From positions 17,894,421-17,958,420 of the forward strand of contig NC_083572.1 of the NCBI RefSeq assembly GCF_027579695.1: a stretch of DNA of 64,000 nt. Reading direction: 5' to 3'. Positions 58,601-64,000 of the stretch are shown piece after piece. The notes beneath the pieces are model-generated. The model was not told where the DNA came from, did not search any database, and saw only the letters and a program-made list of their open reading frames with translations. Origin of the DNA: Neoarius graeffei. Its lineage: Eukaryota > Chordata > Actinopteri > Siluriformes > Ariidae. The translations under genes were made by a program, and so were the position numbers. Position 1 is the first letter of the stretch, and each line of letters begins with the position of its first letter.

Positions 58601-60753
58601 TCCTTGTTTTAGGACATCGTGCTTTCATTTGTTTTTAATACCACATCAGCCAATCACTCTTGATATTTATTTATGAAACATGTCATCCTCTACAGCAACA
58701 GGGTTAAACCTGCCTTTTCTCTTAGCTGAGGAAAAGTTCTGTGAATAAGGTTTAAAAAGAAATTAGCCAGGAACTTTTAGGCGAGCTCTTAGTGATCAGC
58801 TATGATTCTCTTTGAATACAGCCCCAGGAGCACAACTTACGTTTCTTCAGTACTTACATTGGGCAGTACGTTCTTAGTTGCTGACACAAGGACTGGATGA
58901 ACCAAGAGCCATTAATTGTGTCCCTGAATGATACGTATCCTTTAATGGTCGATCTCGCCACAAGGAAATCTGCATCATCTGGTAAGGTGATCATCTGAAC
59001 AGCATCTGTCTCTAATGATGCTTCATCTTCCGTTTCCATGTCCTCATTGTTATCAGACTGGACTTCAGCAGCGGGATGATGCTCTTTTCCACGGCAAGCT
59101 TGGATGAAAAACACTTTGGGTTTACTGACTAGACTCGGACAAGAATTTCCACTGAATGGGCAAAAGATGTCATCTCTGGAGATGGTGGCTCCATCTATGC
59201 CACACACCCCGTCAATGGTGCCATGGCTCAAAATGCAGCAGACAAAGCAGTCACCATCATGGTGTTTGTTGCTGAACATCTTCAGCAGGTCCTTCATCTC
59301 TTCTGAGGTTTTGTTTTTGTACACGCTCACACTGAAACCCAGCCACTTGAACACCTCTTGAAGAGACTCTGTTGAACAAAAGGAAGGAGACAACTTTATT
59401 TCATACAAATCATGAATCAAGTTTTAAAGCAAGCTAACTCTTATACCGTCGTAACAAGCAGAGATCCACCATTAAGAAAATGAGCATTTCGTCCTTTATT
59501 AATAATATCAGTCCATATACAGTACTAATATGACCACTTTCATTTTATTTTTGCTGAAATATTTTAAACGTCTCTCCTTTCCAATTTTGCAAATGCACGG
59601 ATTCAATTAGTTTAACTGTTGTCATGCTTGTAATAAAAAAATAAACACATGGAAAACAGCAGACGTGATATTTTTACATTTCTGTATTAAACAATATGGT
59701 GGTTCGTTCAGGGAATATAGTGTACTTTTAAAACTGGACCTTAAGTACCACTAATGCACATTTAAAAGTACAGCACATGCATCTTCTCAGATAACATGTA
59801 GATACTAAATGTACAGAAGACAAGGGAAATTATAGTTTGGTACTTTTATTTATGAGAGTATAAGATCAAGAACATTCATTTGATTTACATTAAAATTCAC
59901 ACAATTTGATCTGGAAAAGGATTAAAAAAAAAAAAAGAGTAACCTCCATCCGAATCAGCGCCGTAGCGGTCTTTGTAGGGTGGCTGAAAATGCACATTGT
60001 TAATGATTATGCAGAAACCACGAGGTATGCTGGAGAATTTGTATTCAGCAATCTGAAAAGAGAATTTTCCATAATTAAACATTATGCATTTACTGGGAAT
60101 ATACACACTTCTGTAGATACTCTAAATCAGGAGAGTCCGAATGCTCTCCTGATTTCTCCAGTACAATGTGGTGATACTGTTGTTCTACCACTAGCATTAC
60201 ACACTGTAAGTTCCATAAGAATGCTATTTAATAAGGATGAGCAGGGAATACATTAAACTGGACAAAGTGACCAGAGTGGGATTTTGTGCATTTTGAATTA
60301 CCGCACTGGCTGCTGCTTGGATTGGCTCATCTGAAAGGAAGAAAAAAAACCAAAAAAACAAACAACAAAACATAAGAACAAATGTGTCACCGACTGTTGC
60401 TATATTCCAACTCATAGCTCAAAAATGTCACTGTAGCTTCTAGGTCATGTTCTCATACCCTGGTTGTATGATGTAGCTGTAGGCATGAAAAATTGCTTCA
60501 GTAAAGGGAAAGTGTCCTGAATCTCTTTTTTCTGCAAGAGATCCACAAATTTGCAACACGTCTTGTTACCCTTTCTTATCACAGTGTCCAGAAGGTTAGT
60601 GACAATTTTCTCCCATGTGTGGTGAGGATGGTTAAGATTGTTGTATTCACGTGATGTGATGATCTCATCCTGTTGGACATACTGTAAGATGAAGCTGGCA
60701 TCAGCAGACAGGGTGTTCATAAGGAAGACTTTGTTTTCAAGTACAGTCTGCAT
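49442..60753 (-). CDS. CARD-containing caspase with caspase-8-like protease domain (5 coding exons)
   Basis: Exons in order (minus strand): 60753-60459, 60330-60302, 60052-59944, 59368-58858, 49604-49442. GT..AG sites and phases (1,0,1,2) agree; 1107 nt give 368 aa. Residues 1-90 form a CARD (VFLMNTLSADASFILQYV, then HTWEKIVTNLLDTVIRKGNK), a 10-aa linker (DEPIQAAASA) follows, and the protease has IPRGFCIIINN, His193 (LSHG) and Cys236 (QACRG), p10 SFRDT. CARDs recruit caspases to adaptors; the partner here is unknown. It resembles the fish caspase-8-related CARD caspases (possibly caspase-20 type), a tentative placement. The last intron is 9.3 kb, swollen by a DIRS and a Tc1. Confidence 0.82.
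50297..51324 (-). pseudogene. DIRS tyrosine recombinase, broken
   Basis: The core-binding part (TNALYANRWKLFVSWCQARH, PSTIKVYVAAISAMHNRVDG) is at 50820-51324. The catalytic part is split: KRAGELHALSIG at 50630-50821, then FVGHTGHRRGHALSKQ with the H-x-x-R type region at about 50400. A frame change lies near 50650. Integration by recombinase explains the missing TSD. Confidence 0.82.
51370..52725 (-). pseudogene. DIRS reverse transcriptase and RNase H, broken
   Basis: RT: LRPILDLRHLNDHLKVFK and WFTTIDLKDAYF (first Asp) near 52500-52640, PYLDDWLIGS (Asp-Asp pair) near 52385-52410, with frame changes at a G-run (52620-52645) and sequence missing after DAYF. RNase H: EVVATDASLIGWGTVW, NVLELWPVFLALKHF and HHINHQ-type region at 51680-51960. 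Confidence 0.82.
52722..53348 (-). pseudogene. DIRS gag, 3' part, cut by a hAT
   Basis: A 183-codon frame beginning in the window at MEVLRPDARCPRPQCRLTDD, rich in helices (IRKSYDAAARAARIGNSLSH), as in DIRS gag proteins. The 5' part is beyond the hAT, at about 55258-55850. It runs straight into the RT region. Confidence 0.65.
53791..54576. mobile_element. MITE with GGCC(C/A)AATCCC ends
   Basis: GGCCCAATCCCAATTCTAAT and ATGGGATTTGGCC are inverted ends, next to repeated CCCCTACCCCTCCGCC (left) and AGGGGAAGGGCTAAGGGG (right). Flanks TTA and ATA are compatible with a decayed 3-bp duplication. Non-coding. Confidence 0.65.
54589..54800. repeat. Long near-perfect palindrome
   Basis: About 97-bp arms, TTAGTCTACAACTTTAATCA... 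and ...TGATTAAAGTTGTAGACTAA, around an 18-bp loop (near 54685-54702), with only a few mismatches. It adjoins the MITE and lies in the hAT. Confidence 0.9.
55258..55850 (-). pseudogene. DIRS gag, 5' part
   Basis: Short minus-strand frames (PPEAQPADALASAASFTPPE; LPPAPNDYALPPK-type text near 55740) continue the gag beyond the hAT. A ~95-bp AT-rich insertion (about 55535-55630) interrupts it. No clear domain; assigned by position. Confidence 0.45.
55886..56600. repeat. Tandem ~190-bp repeats in the DIRS leader
   Basis: CTACAAGGCGAGAAAA starts at 55886, 56290 and 56481, each followed by GTGAAACTGAAA(C/T)TTATAATT and a TTGCTxGCTGCC text. The last two are 191 bp apart. AAATATCCGCGG also occurs twice (55806 and 56137). 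This is probably the element's untranslated leader. Confidence 0.7.
56921..58482 (+). mobile_element. Tc1-like element, family copy 3
   Basis: CAGTGGTGCTTGCAAGTTTG at the left, AAACTTTCAAGCATCACTG at the right, TA flanks (56919-56920, 58483-58484). Full-length relative to copy 1 and the same orientation. It lies in the last intron of the CARD caspase, antisense to it. Confidence 0.93.
57270..58250 (+). pseudogene. Tc1 transposase, copy 3, broken
   Basis: Longest frame 57399-57932: STVRQ-type helix-turn-helix end, KQLKASLTLANVNVHESTIR (present here, lost in copy 1), VLWTDKIKIELFG (first Asp), GGGSIMVWACFAASGPG. It then shifts; HQQDNNPKHTS (second Asp) and SPDLNPIEMLW (third acidic residue) follow at about 57990-58110. 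The initiating region near 57272 is also shifted. Confidence 0.9.
58485..58857. other. Intronic sequence of the CARD caspase, no feature
   Basis: AT-rich, no repeat or frame recognised. The splice donor of the catalytic exon (GTAAGT on the minus strand) abuts it at 58857. Confidence 0.5.
58858..60052 (-). CDS. p20/p10 catalytic exons of the CARD caspase
   Basis: Exon 60052-59944 encodes IAEYKFSSIPRGFCIIINN (substrate-binding Arg in IPRG). Exon 59368-58858 carries FVCCILSHGTIDGVCG (His193) and KVFFIQACRGKEHHPA (Cys236), a long acidic inter-subunit stretch (NEDMETEDEASLETD) and the p10 start DADFLVARSTIKGYVSFRDT. Catalytic pair complete. Confidence 0.88.
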
Positions 60754-60755
60754 GG
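60302..60755 (-). CDS. CARD exon and 29-nt linker micro-exon
   Basis: The acceptor CTACAG ends at 60756 and the ATG is two bases inside the exon, so an upstream untranslated exon exists outside or beyond. The CARD exon ends ...AACCAG G|GTATGAG (phase 1). The micro-exon 60330-60302 is flanked by TTTCAG and GTAATT and restores phase 0. Confidence 0.78.
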
Positions 60756-61846
60756 CTGTAGGAGAGAATTAAACAGCACGTTTAAGTGACTTTTGACATA
60801 CACATTACTGCCTAAGAATGTATTAAATGTGTCTTAAAGAGCGAATCCAGCAAGCCTTTTTTTCCCCCTCTGTTGTCATGTTATGCCCCTTGTGTGCAAA
60901 AACCATTTGTCACCAGTAAGTCTTTTAATTCAGGGGTTCTCAACCTTTTCTGCTTCGAGGCCCACCTATTCATACTCGTAACGAGTCGGGGCCCATTAAA
61001 AAAGATCAATTATTTTGGCTCATCTATTCTATTAGAATCTAATAATCTATTGTAAATTGTATTAACGAGATGCAACATCGCTCCCTGTTACAGATGGGAG
61101 CCCAGGAATTAAATAAGTGCAATAAAAACAAACTTTTTAATTGTAGGTATTGTATTTAAAACTGTATGGATGTGCCAGAAGCCAACATAAAACCATGCAT
61201 GCAGGGCATTCTCAGCCAAAAGGGATTAATGATCCAAAAGTGGAGTCTGATCGATTAACACCAGAACTTATTGCCATGTTTGTGTTCAGCAAACAAGCAA
61301 ATTATTAAAACCAAGAAGTACACTTAAAAGAAGTGGATATAGAAACCACTCAGTGGGATTACATCCTTACACTCTAACAAAGAAGGATTTTTCCTATAAA
61401 AGAAAAATTTACTAGATAAATCTGACATAAGTAGAATACATTTCGATCCTATTGTAGCCGTAACTAAATACAAAGACAATGGTTATGCATACTATTAACT
61501 TAATGTAAGGCCAAACAAAAAAAATACTTTGTTTCCGGTTACCCGACCGACACCCCCCCCCGGTGACTCCGACCCCCACTCAGTCTACAAAACATTCATG
61601 CGATGCACACAGTGTGGTTGTCCCTGGTCATAGACCAACGTACGTACGTTATGCATAGCGTGAGTGTCTCTCGCATCATAAATGGCTGATTGTACGCATG
61701 CGTGTGACTACCTCTAACAGGAAGCAACGAAAATGGTGGTGGTTTGGGTGCTGAAAGACGCATGTCTTGCACATCGCAAGCCCAGTCTTAGACAAATTAT
61801 GTTGCTAGAAAAAGAGACACTTAAAGACACTGAAGACTTGTTAGCT
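60756..61846. other. Upstream of the CARD exon: hAT fragment and spacer
   Basis: CAGGGGTTCTCAACCTTTTC at 60931 is a typical left end of a hAT family, but no right end is seen, so it is truncated. The rest (61150-61846) has C-rich CACCCCCCCCCGG at 61551 and no gene. An untranslated first exon and promoter of the CARD caspase should lie here or beyond; I cannot point to it. Confidence 0.4.
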
Positions 61847-61858
61847 TGTACCAGTAGT

Positions 61859-62237
61859 CTCATCTCATCTCATTATCTCTAGCCGCTTTATCCTGTTCTA
61901 CAGGGTCGCAGGCAAGCTGGAGCCTATCCCAGCTGACTACGGGCGAAAGGCGGGGTACACCCTGGACAAGTCGCCAGGTCATCACAGGGCTGACACATAG
62001 ACACAGACAACCATTCACACTCACATTCACACCTACGCTCAATTTAGAGTCACCAGTTAACCTAACCTGCATGTCTTTGGACTGTGGGGGAAACCGGAGC
62101 ACCCGGAGGAAACCCATGCGGACACGGGGAGAACATGCAAACTCCACACAGAAAGGCCCTCGCCGGCCACGGGGCTCAAACCCGGACCTTCTTGCTGTGA
62201 GGCGACAGCGCTAACCACTACACCACCGTGCCGCCCC
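61859..62237 (-). repeat. V-SINE, full length
   Basis: Same family as the copies near 26-27 kb, including A- and B-box (GTAGTGGTTAGC, GGGTTTGAGCC) and core. TGTACCAGTAGT flanks it (61847-61858, 62238-62249), a perfect 12-bp TSD, so it is young. Confidence 0.95.
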
Positions 62238-62488
62238 TGTACCAGTAGTTCTAGAGTAAATACAGAAATCATCTACGCGAAGCATCGGTTGACACACCGA
62301 CAACAAACAGCACAAACAGAAATAGCCTACTATAGAGGATTTCGACATGACGTCACAGGTGATGTGACGCCCCGGTGTCCGCCATTTTGAAGGTCAAGCT
62401 AGTTAATGTCAACAACAGTAGCTAGTATGTTACTGTAGCAATGTTTACATTCAGTCATTTGGATGACTGTTAAAACCTTTCAGTCTCA

Positions 62489-62629
62489 AGTTTTTCCTTT
62501 ACTGTATTTACTAGTTTACTGAGCTAGCGCGCTAGCTCGGGCAGGCTGGGAGCTAGCGCGCTCGCTCCCAGCCTGCCCGAGCTAGCACGCTAGCTCAGTA
62601 AACTAGTAAATACAGTAAAGGAAAAACTT
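62489..62629. repeat. 141-bp near-perfect palindrome
   Basis: AAGTTTTTCCTTTACTGTAT at the left pairs with ATACAGTAAAGGAAAAACTT at the right, and the centre (about 62559) is rich in GCTAGC. Arms of about 66 bp with few mismatches. Confidence 0.93.
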
Positions 62630-62731
62630 ATAACGGGCCATGTCTCAACAGACTAAGAAGTTATTTCAATGACATTTAATAACATTTTGTTTATCCTGAG
62701 GACCGAAAGTAAATGAAAATGTGAACAAACC

Positions 62732-63076
62732 TTAGCTGTCAGTGAACAATCCTGGTGGAAGCAGGTAAACGTCGTTCTCTAAGCCTGCTAACCTCAATTT
62801 TTGCAAATACCTCTCCCTCTGCTCGCCCTGTAAATGCCCTACGTCGCTGGATAGTGAAGGTGTTTTCTGCATCTCGCTCCTTTTTCTTTTATGTTTTTTC
62901 CCTGGTATTTCCCACACGCCTGACTGCAGGTCAGGAAGATCACCCGCGCTGCAGCACTGCAAAGCCAGAAAAAGATAGCCTGGTAACATGTATGGATCAC
63001 GTACACCAGCATCATTGATTTTCTGGTGATATCGCTTCTTACTCGCATCATCTAGGCCGGATAAAATACTCGACAA
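62732..63076 (-). CDS. Hypothetical transposon-borne protein, 114 aa
   Basis: Starts MSSILSGLDDASKKRYHQK and contains a loose internal repeat: KRYHQKINDAGVRDPYMLP and RERYLQKLRLAGLENDVYLL share the pattern RY-x-QK-x(3)-AG-x(3)-D-x-Y-x-LP. A basic KKHKRKRS stretch lies between. I recall a similar start in fish transposon-associated proteins but cannot name a family. No splice partner or downstream domain is seen inside the TIR element, so it may be a first exon left in a deleted copy. Confidence 0.4.
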   Translation of the reverse strand: MSSILSGLDDASKKRYHQKINDAGVRDPYMLPGYLFLALQCCSAGDLPDLQSGVWEIPGKKHKRKRSEMQKTPSLSSDVGHLQGEQRERYLQKLRLAGLENDVYLLPPGLFTDS

Positions 63077-63195
63077 TGAGACTTCGTCATGATCAACAGT
63101 GTATCGTTACCGGTAGTCGCCATATTTGTGACCGTCAAAATGGCGCCGGCTACTTGTTGACATGGCAACGGTCACGTGGGTCGAAAACCTCTATA

Positions 63196-64000
63196 GCAGT
63201 GGACTTGGAAGAACAGACATTTGTCCATATTGTCTTAAAGACTCTGTGTTAAACCAGATCTGAGAAAAAGATTTAAAACAGTTATTGAAGTATGTGACGA
63301 GTGCCTTCAAAAAGGCATAAAAGACATTTGCTACAGACCATATGGGAAATAGACATTGAACAGCTGATCTTTACAGTTCAACACACATGTTCAGTGTGAG
63401 AAGTTTGTGTATGGTTTGAAATAAATCTTTGAAAAGTGTTCTTTAGTGTTTATTTCTGAAAACAGAATACCTGCAAACATGCATTCAAACAGAGTGCTGG
63501 GTGGGTGGATATTTTATTGTGAATATGGGGGAAAAAGAGTGGTGATAGCCATGGAAACATTTTTCCCAAAAAAAAAAATCCCTACCGACCTACCCAAATT
63601 TTTCAAGGCATATAATAGGAAACAAACAATTTTTTTTTTGGTTTGACCTAAAGATAATTAACATAATAAATGGATTTAAAGGGTTTTTTTAAGATTGTGT
63701 TTATTTTTAATCTTTAGTATTTGTAATTATTTGTATCTGTACGTGCACGATCCCACCAGCTCTACTGATCAACTTACCGTGTTTAAATAAATTAATTCAT
63801 TCATTATGAGCTGGAAAATTATTGTTATGACCCCAGCGTAACAATTATCCATCCCCGACATCTCAAACTACCTGGTGCTACAGACATTGTTCTACACGGA
63901 CAAACAGATGAGAAGCCTAGAACAGCATGGAGGCGTACGACTTTTTACATGTGGCTGGGTTAAAGATCTGGGGATCAGGACACTACAAGATAAATCCTGT
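63196..64000. other. Right edge of window, no gene recognised
   Basis: AT-rich sequence with AATAAA at about 63420, short frames only (for example 63446-63646) and no recognised domain. Confidence 0.35.

Larger units (their letters stand above)
62331..63195 (-). mobile_element. TIR element with a small reading frame and a palindrome
   Basis: TATAGAGGATTTCGAC at the left and GTCGAAAACCTCTATA at the right are inverted ends. It contains a 114-codon minus-strand frame and a 141-bp palindrome, and looks like a shortened copy of a larger fish DNA transposon. Superfamily not assigned; TSD unclear. Confidence 0.65.

Noticed and set aside
60105-60204. Possible extra exon of the CARD caspase between the micro-exon and the p20 exon (acceptor CTTACAG at 60205)
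   Set aside because: Each frame meets a stop before a usable donor, or breaks phase with the next exon. Leaving it out gives perfect phase agreement.
63220-63420. Possible gene fragment with Cys pairs before an AATAAA
   Set aside because: Stops in all frames and no splice context; too weak to call.
1-64000. CRISPR array, bacterial operon, ribosome binding sites
   Set aside because: Tandem repeats here are minisatellites or transposon leaders. Introns, SINEs and LINEs show a vertebrate genome.

Overview
This looks like nuclear DNA of a teleost fish. The evidence is intron-bearing caspase genes with GT/AG splice sites, together with a typical fish repeat load: many Tc1-like transposons with TA target sites, hAT elements with 8-bp target-site duplications (TSDs), tRNA-derived V-SINEs, an L2-type LINE, Ty3/gypsy elements and a DIRS element with a tyrosine recombinase. 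A catfish or other otophysan is possible, but that is an impression from the repeats, not something the sequence proves.

Layout. 1-24.6 kb is almost wholly nested transposable elements: a chromodomain Ty3/gypsy element with its 3' LTR (1-3544); a TTAA-flanked DNA element holding a reversed solo LTR that carries a 5S rRNA-derived block (4887-6585); a long-inverted-repeat Tc1-like element (about 6688-13001) invaded by another Tc1, a solo LTR, an internally deleted gypsy copy and a MITE; a hAT inside a hAT with a Tc1 inside (13849-17614); and a short-LTR gypsy element (18396-23994) carrying a hAT in its pol gene. 24.6-32.7 kb holds a possible 5' exon/promoter zone, V-SINEs, a LINE tail and Tc1 elements.

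The two host genes occupy 32.7-60.8 kb. On the + strand is a caspase-8-type gene (coding exons 32745-46025). Nine exons whose phases all agree encode 522 aa: two death-effector domains, a linker with an 11-residue tandem repeat, and a complete p20/p10 protease domain (His364, Cys405). Facing it on the - strand is a second caspase (49442-60753). Five exons in phase encode 368 aa: an N-terminal CARD, a 10-residue linker from a 29-nt micro-exon, and a caspase-8-like protease domain (His193, Cys236). The genes are tail to tail, 3.4 kb apart. Both look intact, although their introns are inflated by transposons: Tc1, an L2 LINE and tandem-repeat elements in the first, and a 7-kb DIRS element (itself carrying a hAT and a MITE) plus a Tc1 in the second.

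60.8-64 kb contains a hAT fragment, a V-SINE, and a TIR-bounded element with a 114-codon reading frame and a 141-bp palindrome.

How the parts work together: a DED caspase and a CARD caspase side by side suggest a local cluster of initiator caspases with different adaptor preferences. Same-family Tc1 copies in opposite orientation flank the first five coding exons of the caspase-8 gene and could pair in its pre-mRNA. The most interesting non-genic signals are the 5S-derived block in one gypsy LTR, the CARD/caspase-8-like architecture, the coding minisatellite and two long near-perfect palindromes.
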